In this document: positions 22,488-34,865 of the stretch, piece by piece
Position numbering within the stretch: the stretch's first letter is position 1
Layout: every line of letters starts with the position of its first letter
NCBI GenBank assembly: GCA_025403435.1
Contig: CM046341.1
Location: 10,439,219-10,503,218 of the forward strand
DNA from: Artocarpus heterophyllus
Taxonomy: Eukaryota > Streptophyta > Magnoliopsida > Rosales > Moraceae
Length of the DNA: 64,000 nucleotides
Direction of reading: 5' to 3'
The notes under the pieces: generated by a model
What the model saw: the letters and a program-made list of their open reading frames with translations, nothing else
Told to the model about the DNA's origin: nothing
Database searches by the model: none
Made by a program: the position numbers and the translations under genes

Positions 22488-23084
22488 CTAGACACACATG
22501 GTCATCAATTCATTGATGGACCACTTATCCTTATGTGTATTGTAGGATATCTTGAAAGGTCCATATTGATGTGGAAGAGTGTTGAGGATGTAGTGCACAA
22601 GGAAGGTTTCAGACATCTCAACATCAAGTGTCTTTAGCTGAGCCACTATATCCCTCATTTGCATGATGTGCTCACGCACACCATGAATTCCAGTAAGCTT
22701 CATGGATGAAAATTTCATTATCAGAGTGCTAGCCAAGGCTTTGTCTGATGTAGCAAACTGCTCATCAATTGCCTTCATCAGAGCTCGCACTTTGTCATAT
22801 TGCTCCAATGAACCACGTATGCCAGCCGAGATTTTTGTCTTTATGAACATTACGCAGAGGCGATTAGATCGCTCCCACTTTTCATAACGGTCCACGTCAT
22901 CTGGCTGGCTGGTCTCCGTAATGACAGGTGGTTCATCCTTACAGATAGCCAAGTCAATGTCCATGACACCTAAATGAAGAAGAATTCTCTCCTTCCACAC
23001 TTTATAGTTGTCTCCCTTAAGTTCGGGAATGTCACACTGGAAATCAGAGTAACTCACAGTTTGCATAGCTGCATAATAAAACAT
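22488..23084 (-). pseudogene. copia gag (UBN2-type) domain
   Basis: Starts MFYYAAMQTVSYSDFQ. The alternative inner start MQTVSYSDF fits family members better. The text continues with ELKGDNYKVWKERILLHLG and later LVHYILNTLPHQYGPFKISY, which is the copia capsid-like gag fold. About 198 residues lie before a TAG at 22488, most simply a mutated CAG followed by EEGRL. Confidence 0.85.
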
Positions 23085-24035
23085 ACATGCTTATATTACT
23101 AGATTGAGGCTACAATACTTTATGACATATTTACCAATGTAAATCATGCATTAAAATATGAATCAAATGACATAAAAATTGCCTGTGGGCTAAATTTTTA
23201 ACTCAAACAGATTCATATATCCTTATGATGACACTATCAAATTATATGCCCTTTTCTTAATTTCTGTGAGTAAATTAAGAAAGATAATTTGATACATCAT
23301 CCTAACTAATCATATTAAATATATTAAAAATTCCTGTGCGATAAAATTTATCATATTACATATGATTAATCACAATTTAATGTCTTTTTACCATATGTGA
23401 TTTAAACATCTTACATAATTTTTGCATAATTAAATATGCTGTGGCTACTCTTTAATTATTCAAAAATTAAATACATATATCACAAGACATTTATTCTTAA
23501 ATTTTTGCTCATAAAATAAATTGCATTTACCTTAAGCAATAAATAAATATGAACAAAGAACCATAATTTATGTACTAATTTTTATTATATATATATTAAA
23601 ATTATACATTCAAAAATATAATTTAGCACATTATTGCACAAAATTAAATGTACTAAATTATTTAACTTAATATTGCATGCATAATTTTAAATCACAAATT
23701 ATACATAATGAACACTATATGCACATAATTTACAAAATTATATCCACACAATTACTGTATAATATTCATAACAAATACCAAAAATTATGAATATTCAAAA
23801 TTATGAATATTTCATAAATTATTCCATAATATAAAAAATTCCATAAATATATTAAAATTGTGGATATATATTATGAAAATTTCATAAAAATTATAAAAAC
23901 TGAAAATTTTAAGAAATTTTCCCCAAAAATATCACTTTATAAAATCTGGAAAAAATCAAAAAAAAATTTTAATTTTCAGGTTTTTTTTTTAATTTTCTGC
24001 ATATTGAAAAACGACATGTCGTTTTGGTCATTAAG
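23085..24035 (-). mobile_element. copia 5' untranslated leader, truncated; 5' LTR missing
   Basis: This very AT-rich stretch lies upstream of gag on the element's strand. I find neither a primer-binding site (no complement of TGGTATCAGAGC) nor any part of the 324-bp LTR. At about 24035 the sequence switches abruptly into copy B at the place equivalent to 4753 in copy A. The 5' LTR and the first part of copy B therefore appear to have been deleted. Confidence 0.6.
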
Positions 24036-24059
24036 AAATACATTTTGAATTTGTTTCTT

Positions 24060-24600
24060 CAGAGCACTAGTTTTATGAGTTGGAAAAAATTTCTTAAAAA
24101 ACTCAGTTTGTATTTCTTGCCATATGCCAATTGATCTTGGTTTTAAAGAAGTGAGCTAAGTTTTAGCTATATCTTTTAGAGAAAAAGGGAAAAGCTTAAG
24201 CTTAACAACTTTGTTTGAAACATTTTTATCAATTAAAGTAGCATAAACATCTTCAAACTCTCTAGGAGGCAAGTATGGATTCTCAAATTCCAAGCCGTGA
24301 AAAGTTGAAAGCAAGTTAATCATGCCTAGTTAAATCTAAAATTAGGAGCATTAAGAGGAAAAACTAGACACGAAGGAGTGGATTCACAAGGTGGTTGTAA
24401 ATAATCATGTATTGAACGAACAACATGATTAATGATTTGTTCATTTACCATGTTATCATTATGATCACTTTCATCATCAACTATTGTGTTTAATGTGAAG
24501 ATGTAATGGACCAAACAGGTGGTACAACAGGTTCTAGATTTTTCCTAGCTTGACTATAAGATTTTGATGTACGGACCAAGCAAGTATGCAAAACTAAGAT
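24060..24600 (-). pseudogene. Ty3/gypsy gag remnant, copy B
   Basis: Equivalent to the gag in copies A and C. The ORF reading SDHNDNMVNEQIINHVVRS, then IHDYLQPPCESTPSCLVFP, is the gag N-terminal part. The rest, with FFKKFFPTHK, is broken by stops. Its C-terminal part is cut off by the copia junction near 24035. Confidence 0.65.
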
Positions 24601-25170
24601 AATTATGAAAAGAAAAATAAAAAAAAATTTAGACTATGTGAATAGTAATATGAATACTAACATGTAAATATATGAATAGTAACTTTTTTGGCTTGTTTTG
24701 GGCTTTGTACTTTTTTTATTTTGCTATTTTTGGCATCTACAAAACAAAGAAAATTAAGATTAACAAAAATATTAACAAGATCGGGCAGTACAACCGTCTC
24801 TTTAAGATTAAAAAAATAAAAGGTGCAAAAAAAGTAAAAAGTTAGAAGTTAAATAATTATAAACCACTATTCAAAAACAATAAAGGACTAAAAATTGGCA
24901 TGATCAACATGTGCACTACTCTGATCATGTTCCAAGGCCATAATGCGGTGTTACAAATTCGGAGCCTATTAGCAATACTATTATCGAGGGATTAAGTATT
25001 TAGAGTAAGTTTGATATTTCAAGTAAATGAATAGAGGTATGATAGCCTACATTGGAGACAAATAACATTGATGGTATGGAGTTGTAAGCGGAAGCATAAT
25101 GGATTTATGATTATTACTTGTACCATAGATTTGGAATTTCGATGACAAAATTTCTTGAGAAAGGTAGCTT

Positions 25171-28100
25171 TGTAATGCACTAAGTTTTGTAAATATTTCC
25201 ACTTTTATATATAAAAATTAATTCTAATATTTTAATATCATGACCTAACTCCGTCATTATCCAAATGTAGAACTCAATATATGAGTCGAAGCTTTCCGAC
25301 ATGAACCAAGTAGAGGCAGGAAAGAAAGGAGAGGTAGAGAGAGAAAAAAAAATCTCTATTCAAAATCACTGAAGAGCATCTGGAGTCCCTTTTTGACGTG
25401 ATTGGTGTCATTGGCAAGCTCTCGACGAGTGAAGTCTAACAACGTGTTATGTCGTCAACGATTCAAATCGTAGCCGTTGTAATCGTCGATCAAAGTTTCA
25501 AAACCGTCAAACTTTTGATCACCATTAACTTTACTATCTTGCGTCTGATTGGTACGATTTTGGTCTCCACACAATGACGAGAAAAACAAAACTAAACCAT
25601 CCTTGCCCATCAAATATTGCCAAAAAATAGTCGCTGGAGCTACAAATTCACCACTGCGGCCAACTCCAAAGAGTGCCTTCTCTACCACCATTTTTCTCTT
25701 TACTGCCTCCAAAACACTCAGAGGACTTCAGGCATTGGTAACGCCCCAAAATGTTTCTCTTAAACGGTGGACGTTTGTAGTATAGAAAGGTTGTCGTATC
25801 CATAGGGAGGGGAAAAGTTTGTAACTCAAGAGATTATTAAAAATAAATACTCAAAAAGGCAAGCATTTTTGCAAAACAAAGTTTAAAATAAAAGAAATAT
25901 TTTTGTAATTTTTTTATTTAATTCAAAATTTAAAACATAAAATTAAAACGGTGAAGTTTTGAGAATCCTTTATATGTTTCATAACTAGTATGGAATTTTA
26001 ACTCTAATTAATAATTATCTAAAGCATTTGATTTATTATATCTTTTCCCATTAATTGTAAGCACATTTACTATTTTTATAAGTCAACCAAAAGCGACAAT
26101 ATAGCAAGCTATAATGCAGTAAGGGTCTTCCTATAAAAGTAGCAAAATAATCATCTCTCACTAATGATTACGTGCACTAATAATGAAAATTATAACTGTT
26201 GTTACTTAATTATAATTTACATAATTTTGAGATAGAAAAGATAACAACAAATCAAAATTAATATATTTTAATGAAATAAATTATTGCATTAATTCTACCA
26301 GTACCTCGTCTTATTAAATGGTTTAAGAATACATTATACCACCTCTGTCTACAATAAATTAAGAATCACCAAGCATGTACTGTGCCAATTCATGTCTATA
26401 ATACAGCAAAAACTCAATTTAATAAATGAGCATGACTTTAGTATTATTAATATTAATTATTCAACGTAATTAAATTACATAAAAAAAAGCATGGCTGAAT
26501 TTATGCAAGAATTGAGTAGCATAATAATATTAACAATAATTATTAAAAACATAAAAATATAATTTATTTCACAAAAATATAAGCATTACAAAGCAGATAT
26601 AAAGTCAAAATTTATACCAGAGTACTAAGCATACAAGATCATCTTTCTACCTCATTAGACCCTTTTTGTTAATTTAGATATTATTTTATTATTAATAGAT
26701 ACTACTAGTCTAACTCGGCCGAGGAAAACAAAAGAAGAGGGAGAGAGAAGAAATGGCCCGAAGGCCATTGGGGGCTGCCAAAACGGAGGGAAATTGCAAG
26801 GTATATATAGTGAAATTTGCCCTTTTTTACTATTTTTATTAATATTTTATTAATTTATTTAACTATTTAATTATTTTATTAATATCCTAATCTAACTGCC
26901 CCACCCATGAGAGTCTCGTAAACTCTCTCTCTTATTTTTCTTTTTTTTTTTAATGCTAAACGCGTAGTTGAGAAAGCAATTTTTTCTTTGTAATCTGGTG
27001 CTTCGCGGCTGCTGAACGTACTGGTGAAACGAGATCTAAACCCTTGAAGTCGCTATCAAAGGACAAAATTTGCTGAGGAAATTGGTCCTGTAGGAGCTAT
27101 GGGACCTAGAACGAGGACCGTATAATGAGCCATGGTACTCATATCGAATGGCATCCGAGACAAGAGCAGGTAGAATCGAGTACAGCAGATTCCACAAGTA
27201 CCTCCAGTAGTGGGGCCTGCTGACACGCGTCACGTGATGCGCTAGTCTCAGGGTGACGCGTGGCATGATGGCGGCTGCTCGTGCAGAAATCAAACGACTG
27301 AGATCATTCTGGCAGCGAATCCAATGGTCTATGTAACGCCACGTGTCCGTAAATTGAATTTCAAATTTTTTAAGTGTTTCCCGCTCATTTATTGTTTGAT
27401 TTTGTACCTTTTTGCACCGTTTTGCTCCATTTTTTTTTGTCAAATTTCAAATCTAAAATTCACGAACATACTAAAAATAATTATTTTACAAACATAATAT
27501 TGACAAAAAAATTAAAAATATTTATTTTACATTAAAACACACAAAACTAATCACAAACTTTTAAAATTTTCAGTCTCTTTTGATTTGACACAGATATAAT
27601 TTTTAAGACTTAAAAATATTTTTAAAAATTACTAAAAATATAATAGAACATATTTACACACTCAAAACACACTATCAAATACATTAAAACTCAAAATAAA
27701 ATAACCGCATGTTATTTTTATGGTTTTAACTATTTACAAACTAAATACATATTTAACACACCAAACGACTTTAAAATTACTAAAAATATTATTAAATATA
27801 AAAACACACTAAAAACACATTTTTAAACACATTTTCACATTAAGACACAAAAATACCTCTTAACACAAAATGTTATTAATTACAGGATTTAATGAGAAAT
27901 AAAAACATAAATAAATGATTTTAACCTTAGCAAATATGCACTTTTACAGTCTCATCAAGCATCAAAACTCACTCATCAATTTCATGTCACCACCATCCTT
28001 CGGCTGGAAATTGAAGGCAACAATGTCGGTTGCTATAGCAAAACTTTCGTCCCTTCAAATTTGACCACCCTAGACCAAACTGAAGGTTCCAATATGTTCA

Positions 28101-29050
28101 GTGGATGAGAAGTAGTGTTTTGCCAACCTCAATTTCAAGAAACAGTTACTAGTATCGCGGGATTTATGGCTGTCAAAGTCTGAGAAGGAGAGAGCCAATT
28201 TTGGGGTTTCCTGACCTCATTTGCCAAAATTGATAAGGAGGGTCGATTTTGGGGGGAGATCTAAGGATAGCCGCCAGCGGAGTTAAGTCAACACCAATCA
28301 AATTGATCAAATCTGGTCAAAGTTTGTCAATAGTTGACCTGACCTTCGATTAATGATCCGAGACCACCTCCTAGCTTGTTTTGACATTTTGGATACAATC
28401 ATGACCTCCGTTTGGGTTAGTTCAATTTGATTAAAAATCATCTAGTATCGAGTGCATGCAAAATAAGGCAAAGTAGATCGATAGAATAGAGATTAGAACT
28501 ACCAGCTGTTACTTTAGGAATCTCTGTGAGTCATTCCTAGCTATCCATATTTCCTTCAGGACCCATTTTGAGATAAGGATTCTATTACTTAACTTTTGTA
28601 ACATTTTATTTAATTAAAATTATTATTTAATTTTTTAAGATAAATTATATATTATTTTGTCGTTATTATTATATGAACATCATATGGATAATTGTGCGGA
28701 TCCCATCCTATAATGTAAAGTGCAGTTGGAATTGATTTTGATGTAACTTGAGACATAGCATGGTGAAGGAAGCATGGTTAGGTTAAAGGGACTCTTGTGT
28801 ACTAGTGAGGAATTGAAATACAATAATGTTACTTTTAGAGTTATAGATTAAGAGTATATAAGCCTAATATAAAATGAGTAAAAATATGTAACATAAAAGG
28901 GGGACTGCTTACGTCTTTGGGTTTAAAACCCTAAAAAGAAAAATAGGGGGAAGCCAATGGTGATCCTTTAGGTCGAAAGTCCCAAAACATACTATACAAT
29001 AATAAGACTTGGTAATGACACGAGACAATGAGTCCTTTCACTTGACTACT
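25171..29050 (+). mobile_element. Ty3/gypsy LTR portion, copy B, split by another LTR
   Basis: Starts TGTAATGCACTAAG (TGTAACGCAC in A and C). It runs to about 25735, is interrupted by the LTR 25736-27957, and resumes at about 27963. The small ORFs inside match those of A only as repeat sequence. Confidence 0.6.
25736..27957 (+). mobile_element. LTR-type insertion, 2222 bp, TGGTAACGCC...CTCATCA
   Basis: Absent from A and C at the same site. It begins TGGTAACGCCCC and ends CAGTCTCATCA. The flanks ggcat (25731-25735) and agcat (27958-27962) are a 5-bp duplication with one mismatch. The stretch gttgtcgtatccatagggagg soon after the start is usual for a plant gypsy LTR group. The 42470-43854 region is a relative with the same GTCTCATCA end. 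The 135-residue minus-strand ORF at 27036-27443 lies wholly inside, and I do not recognise it as a protein. Confidence 0.75.
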
Positions 29051-30274
29051 ACAATTGATATAATGTATTATCAAGCGCACCCTACTAGAAAATTGAATAT
29101 AAAATAATATATAAATGATAATGTATATGTGGATCCTACGTAATTTTATTATAACATATATATATATATGTCACACAAATACAGTAATTATTAAGCATCT
29201 ACTGGTTATGGACATAATGGTCTTGTTAAGATTTATTAATGATGTATTGATCAATAAGCTAACCATACAGGTTCAATATGGTAAGTGATAAGACCAAAGG
29301 GTGAGTGATGGTTTCCTTACTAAGCAGTTGTCAGTCATTCCCCTTTATTTTCATCTTTTAGGATTTATCAAGTATGAGGTAGCAATGAGAAAAATAGTTA
29401 AGGAAACTATACAGCTATATCAAGTCAGAACCGCGTCATTTGTTAAGGATATTCCTCATTATGATGTAAGCATCATATGCTTCTATCTATCTATGACTGT
29501 ATTAAGCTATCTTGAGGGTTAGAATAATGATGATGATCGATTTATAATATTAAAACTACATTAAACAATAGTTTTGTTGTTTTCTTTTATGATTTTTTAA
29601 TTTAAAAATTTTTGTTTAAGTCCCAGCAAATTTTCTTGGAGTTTTAGAAGTTTTTTTTTTCTTAATCTTTTTATTTAATTTATTAAAAAACTACTAACCC
29701 TACTCTGGAGAGTTATAGATATGTATAAGTTTTAATATAATGATTTACAATAAGATAACGTACAATGTGTTTGGCAAGGCCCTGCAGCGTCTTTCACCAT
29801 TCCCAAGACCATGAATAAGAAGTAAAGGAGAAGCTTTTGTAAGGCGGCTCGCGACTTTCTAAACAACCTTAAATAAACTTTTTTTGCACGAAGATAAACC
29901 CGATGTTTCAAATTCTCTGTAAAAGTGATTAGAAACTTCCCTTAAAATAAGGTTTATTGAATTTCTTTCTTCCTCCAATTTTTCTATTTTGAAATAGTTT
30001 TTCAAATGTGTCCCACTAAAGTACTTTTCCCTTGCAATCTTCTAAAATATCATTTTTGTTAAATGTAGCCTTCATAAATAATTTTCTATTCTAATTACAA
30101 TGTCGATCTTTTTTTTTCGAATTAGATTCGCATAATTTTTGTTTTGTTTGTTTGTTCTCATATGTGGTCACAATTAATTTCTCTAATTGGTTTCAGCCTA
30201 CCCGATTTTTTTTTTCTTTTCTTTATAAGCATAGTACTTTACTTAACTGTACAAATATAATATTCAACTGAAAC

Positions 30275-30395
30275 ACATGTCGGCTGTAGATGGGAATTCC
30301 GCTAGCACTCTAGGATGAATATAATAGGTAATCTGAGCTTTAGAGGATGTACAAATAGATGTATAGGGGGCAAAGGACATGAGGAAAAGTTGTTT
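30275..30395 (-). promoter_or_regulatory. Duplicated promoter-proximal block of the Bowman-Birk-like gene, copy B
   Basis: Contains gctagcactctaggatgaat and a gatgtacaaatagatgtat stretch matching 37845-37925. As in A and C, the TATA-like tataaatag of the intact gene reads tacaaatag. No exon follows. Confidence 0.6.
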
Positions 30396-30401
30396 GCATC
30401 G

Positions 30402-30501
30402 TTTAATTCAAACAACGTTATTATTTTATTATAGTATTTTCTCTCATAAAAATTTAAATTTTTATTTAAATACTCTATTTAAATACTCGAACTAAACGAA
30501 C
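30402..30501. mobile_element. Possible 100-bp MITE
   Basis: About 100 bases absent from A and C begin cgtttaattcaaa and end ctcgaactaaacg, an imperfect terminal inverted repeat of about 13 bases around an AT-rich core. The target duplication is not clear, so the class is unassigned. Confidence 0.4.
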
Positions 30502-33126
30502 CTTAATTTATTTTTTATGCACTCAGAAACACCCCCACCAACTACCTATCCTATACCAAGCCTGCTATTCCAATATTATTGTTAGAAATAAACCCAAAAG
30601 GCCGAAGGGAAATCCTTCAAAAAAGCAGGAGGGAAAAAATAATAATAAAGAAACCTAAAGTCGGGAACTAAATCGAGAATAGGCACTCACACCTAGAGAA
30701 ATACTCCAAACATGCTTAGTAGTTAAAAATCTTATAATCGAAACCAAAAGTGAAAGAGTAGAAGGGATAAAAATACATATTTACTTAAAGAGTCGGCGAA
30801 TTCACAAAATCTAAATTTAGAACGAGCCTCCATATCTCAGTTAATGCTCGAAGTGCAAAAGTCTAGAATAGTGAATCACCAAGAAAAATTAATTAAATAA
30901 ATACCATGCAAGGCTAAATGATTTCCTTCTCTTAAGATATAAAAAGCCTGGTAGCAATTTTTTCCAAATAAGACAAGACACGAATCCTATGGATTGAAAA
31001 CACCAAGGCACTAATCTTTACTGTTTATTTTTTTTTTATAATTTCAATAAAAAATAATAACATCGAACACATAGATATATAAGGTTTTTTTTTTTTTTTT
31101 TGCTCTGACATAGATATAGAAGGTTTAGTAGAACTATTAAGTGTGAAGGAAGATTTCTAAATGTTATATAGTTTTGGAATAGAGAAATCCTTGGTTTTCT
31201 TTTTCTATGGGTAACTTTGTGAGTTGATATAAATTTTCTCAGTCTAAAACCATTCCATGAGCTTTTAAATTTACGGATTAAGCCTTCAAATTTATTAAAA
31301 AACAAAAAATTAAAATTAATATAATGTAAGACAATATAATTTATTAAAATCTAATATATTACAACCCAAAGTCTTATGTGTTAGGTTAGACGGCTTAGGT
31401 CTCTCTCTTTACCTAGTAAGGTTTCACGCATTAAGGAAAAGGATGAGAAAATGAGTACGTCTGAACTTCTTTTTCTAGTTGACAAAACAAATAAAGTTTA
31501 TAAACTTTTTTAAACTCACTACTGTTGTGGTGTACATTGTGAATTTTTATATTCATTAAAGCAAATTATCTATAATTATGTCTAGACTAAATCGCTAATC
31601 CAATCGAATCTGTCAACAGATTGACGGTGGATTCCATAAACATCTCTAACTAACAAAATAAAAATAAGCATATTCTCAAAAAAAAAAAAAAAACAATAAA
31701 GTAATTCTTGCAAAAATGGGAAAAATCAATTGAAAACAAGGTCCCTGCTATAAAGCACTTAATATCGGGAAATAAATCGTCGACAATGATGGATCCCAAC
31801 GTTGACTACCTTAAGGAGTTCCATCGGTGTGTACGAGGAGATAAGCTTCACTTTTTTTTTTTTATTTTTATTTTCCTTCTAGGGACACTTTTTTGTTTTA
31901 GAAAATGAGTAAAACCTAAAAAAGGGGACCAAAAAAAAAAAGACCAATAATATAAATGTTGAAAATAACGTGCTTAAAAGAATGTACCATTGTCCGAATT
32001 ATTTATCACTTCTTATCCGTCGGAACATTCTTTTGAAGTCAAAAGAATTTGTTGATTAGTCAACAACAAAGAGTTATATAACTTTTTTTTTGTAGAAAGT
32101 TTATAATCTTAAGAAGAAATTTATGATTACATTTACAATACTTTGTTCACTATAAAATTGCTTAATATATTTTTGTGTGTGTGTGTGTATAAAAACTTTG
32201 AAATAGTGCATTCATTTTCAACAAGTAAATAAAAAAATATTAATTTGAGAGAAACCTAACAAATATTAATTTGTCTGGGGGAGAAGAATCACTTTTTAGA
32301 TATCTAAAAAATTGAGTAAAACCTAAGAAAGAAGGAGACATGAATAAAAAATAATAGTCAATAACAAATGCTATAATTAATGTGCTTAGAAAACATTGCA
32401 TCATTGTCCGAATTGTTTGTCCTTTTTATAACATAGGAACCTTTTTTTCAGACTCAAAAGAATTTGTTAATCAATAACAATGTGTTGTTATTTATTTTCA
32501 ATTTTCCAGAATACTTATAATTTTATTAAAATAATTATTATTACATTTATATTATTTTACTCAATATAATTTCTAGTATTATTTTGTTTATATATAAATA
32601 TACGCAAGTAATTATCTATTTTCTTCAGTTGTTCATGCATTACTTTTCAAAAAATAAATTAAAAATAATAAAACTAAGAAAAAAGGATGAAAAAATTGAG
32701 CACAAAAAAATTTTAGAAATTATGTGCAAATAAAAAAAAACCACATGTTCATTAGAATTCTAACGTTTGGTAATGTAATAAGAATTTTACTTGAGAAAAT
32801 CCTGTTTGATACACATATTTGAGAATTAGTTGAAGGTGAGGAAAACTTGGTAGCCAGAATGGTGAATAGAAAAAAAAAAAAGAAAAAGAAAAAGAAAAAG
32901 ATACATATCTGATCAACAGTTTTTTAAAAGTTTGCATAAAAAAAAAAAAAACACTTTTCAAAAATCAATACAAGAAAAAGCAATAATGAAAAAAATGAGT
33001 GAAAAAGGTGGGAAAAAAAGCGGCTGTCATTGTCCCCTAGCGTCATTTCGCTATCCGTGGAATATATAAACAGAGAGAAAAGACAACAAAAAAATAAAAT
33101 AAAAATCAAAAAGGTAAATCAAACAC

Positions 33127-34180
33127 GAGGCTAGGCTGTATTACGTCATTTTACTTACACGATACATTCGGCAAATAAAAACTTGACATTTGAATTATTA
33201 ATTTTTGTCAATTTTTGTAATTAGGTTTTTTTTTTTAATATGTATTGTGTTAATTTTAGAGTCAGATACATCATAATTATTCTACCCAAATCTCTTTTAT
33301 TGCTTATTTCACTTTAAATAATTTTAATTTTTATTTTAAAATATTATTTTATTACACTTATTTCTTATTTGACGATTAATTGTTAATCCCAGCATAACGT
33401 TTTCTATTCAAAAGCAAAGGTGGGGATGAATGAATTAATCATATGGATTACTGAAAATGTGTTAGTAGAGAAAACTAAAGGGTTCATCCCTCGATTGCAC
33501 TTCTTCCCCAAGAAAAAAGGTTATCATATATCTGCAGGAACAAAAGTGCTTGTTAATGATTGAGCAATCCATAGGCACCCAAATTTTTGGCAGGAGTCAG
33601 AGGATTTTATCCCGGAGAGGTTCGAGAACAACCCAGATGATCTCAGAAGTCGGGAAAACTTTTAGTTCATTCCGTTTGGTTTGGAAAAAGGCAATGCCTT
33701 GGAATGATATTTGGAATAAAACCTTACGCTGGGAATGGCAATCGTCAAGTAAGAAATAAGTGTAAGAAAATAATGTTTTAAAATGAAAATTATAATTATT
33801 TAAAGTAAAATAATTAATAAAAGAGATTTAGGTGGAATAATTATGGTGTATTTGATTTTGCAATTAATGCAATAGACATTAGTTTAAAAAATCTAATTAC
33901 AAAAGTTGACAAAAATTAGTAGTCTAAATGTCCAGTTTTCACTAGCAGAGTATACCAAATAAGCAAAATGACTTTTTAAAATGAAAATTAAAATTATTTG
34001 AAGTAAAATAATTAATAAAAGAGATTTAGATGGAATAATTATAGTATATTTGACTTTGAAATTAACTCAATGGATATTAATTAGAAAAACCTAATTATAA
34101 AAAGCTAACAAAAATTAATAGTTCAAATGTCAAGTTTTTAATCGCTAGGTGTACCAAATAAGTAAAATAATGTGGTATTC
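33127..34180. mobile_element. Mutator-type element carrying a P450 fragment, copy B
   Basis: Same element as 14563-15597. The left arm 33127-33410 begins GAGGCTAGGCTGTATTACG. The right end, inverted, begins GAATACCACATTATTTTAC. Here the arms extend further inward, sharing the CTTATTTCTTA, TTGACGATT and CCCAGC blocks next to the P450 part, so the inverted repeat is about 280 bases. Flanks are atcaaacac (33118-33126) and agcgaacat (34181-34189). Confidence 0.72.
33412..33715 (+). pseudogene. Cytochrome P450 C-terminal fragment, pseudogene B
   Basis: Duplicate of the 14805-15165 fragment. It keeps YHISAGTKVLV, IHRHPN, EDFIPERFENNPDDLRSREN, a TAG, FIPFGLEKG and, after a 1-base shift, CLGMIFG. 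It lacks about 20 bases of the TSRSIEI part seen in A. It also has a TGA in place of the Gly codon after VLVND. The shared stop after the REN block and the shared frameshift show that these lesions predate the segmental duplication. Confidence 0.78.
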
Positions 34181-34589
34181 AGCGAACATATGGATCAAAC
34201 ATATGGATATAGAGAGGTGAAGGAAAAAAATGGAAGGAGGTAAACCAATAATTTTGTCAACATTATTGTTTTCAGTCAACAAGATTTTACGACATTTTCT
34301 TACTAATGTCATGAATATTTACATGTCGTACATAATTAATGCCACTTTTAAGATTAACGACAATTAAAGAAAAATGTCATGAATCTTCTTGATAAGTTAG
34401 TTTTAGGCTAATTAATTAAATAATTTTCACTTAATATTTTTGTTAGTTTTGAGCAATTTATAAGAATTTGATAATGTTCTATGTTCTTTTGTAGGTTTTG
34501 AGAAAAAAAGATGCATATTGGCAAAGTGCGAGACAAAACGGACCAAAAAATGAGTGAAACTAGACTCGGGACAAAATGGAGCCTAGACG

Positions 34590-34800
34590 CTAGCTTATGG
34601 GCGCCTAGGCGCTCTTACAGATGAAGACTCACACAAAAAACCCGAGAGCATAGCGCCTAGGCGCCATATTCATGAAGCCTAGGCGCCAGTTCAGAAAAGG
34701 ATACGCGGGCAAGTATAGCGCCTAGGCGCTACAATCATGGCGCCTAGGCGCCGTAATGAAGCCTAGGCGCCAGAAAATCGAGCCTAGGCGCCATTGCGAT
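34590..34800. repeat. GCCTAGGCGC palindrome array
   Basis: Seven copies of gcctaggcgc, several extended to ggcgcctaggcgcc, are spaced 15-60 bases apart in a GC-rich island just upstream of the LTR TATA box. Confidence 0.9.
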
Positions 34801-34856
34801 CCCAGTTCAAATTTTAGTGTAATTTCGTTTCAAAATTACCCTTTTAAACCCTAGCC

Positions 34857-34865
34857 TATAAATAG
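34857..34865 (+). promoter_or_regulatory. LTR TATA box
   Basis: TATAAATAG, placed after the palindrome array and before a purine-rich leader, as expected for the U3/R boundary. Confidence 0.6.

Larger units (their letters stand above)
19023..23084 (-). pseudogene. Ty1/copia gag-pol polyprotein, full length but with eight in-frame stops
   Basis: A single minus-strand frame of 4062 bases (about 1353 codons) covers gag, CCHC zinc knuckle, aspartic protease, integrase, reverse transcriptase and RNase H in the copia order. All segments share one frame, so no frameshift has occurred. It is interrupted only by stops at 22488, 22254, 22083, 21522, 21177, 21060, 20661 and 19860 (lowest base of each codon). 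At least five of these look like C-to-T changes of CAG, CAA or CGA, judged by the usual copia residues there. Retained motifs include DSG, HxxxH/CxxC, YVDD and YSDSDFAG. It is a recently inactivated element between copies A and B. Confidence 0.9.
29060..33117. other. Shared intergenic segment of copy B
   Basis: Matches A 10436-14553 without A's 467-bp solo LTR, and keeps about 400 bases (31715-32095) lost from A. ORFs at 29301, 31036, 31708 and 32752 are not conserved in frame in the other copies. A displaced promoter block of the Bowman-Birk-like gene lies at 30275-30395. Confidence 0.6.

Noticed and set aside
27036..27443. 135-residue minus-strand ORF
   Set aside because: Entirely inside the LTR-type insertion 25736-27957; no recognisable motif, and the related LTR at 42469-43854 does not keep the frame as far as I can see.
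34590..34800. CRISPR-like array
   Set aside because: Repeats are short, palindromic and irregularly spaced inside a plant LTR; there is no conserved repeat-spacer structure or cas gene.
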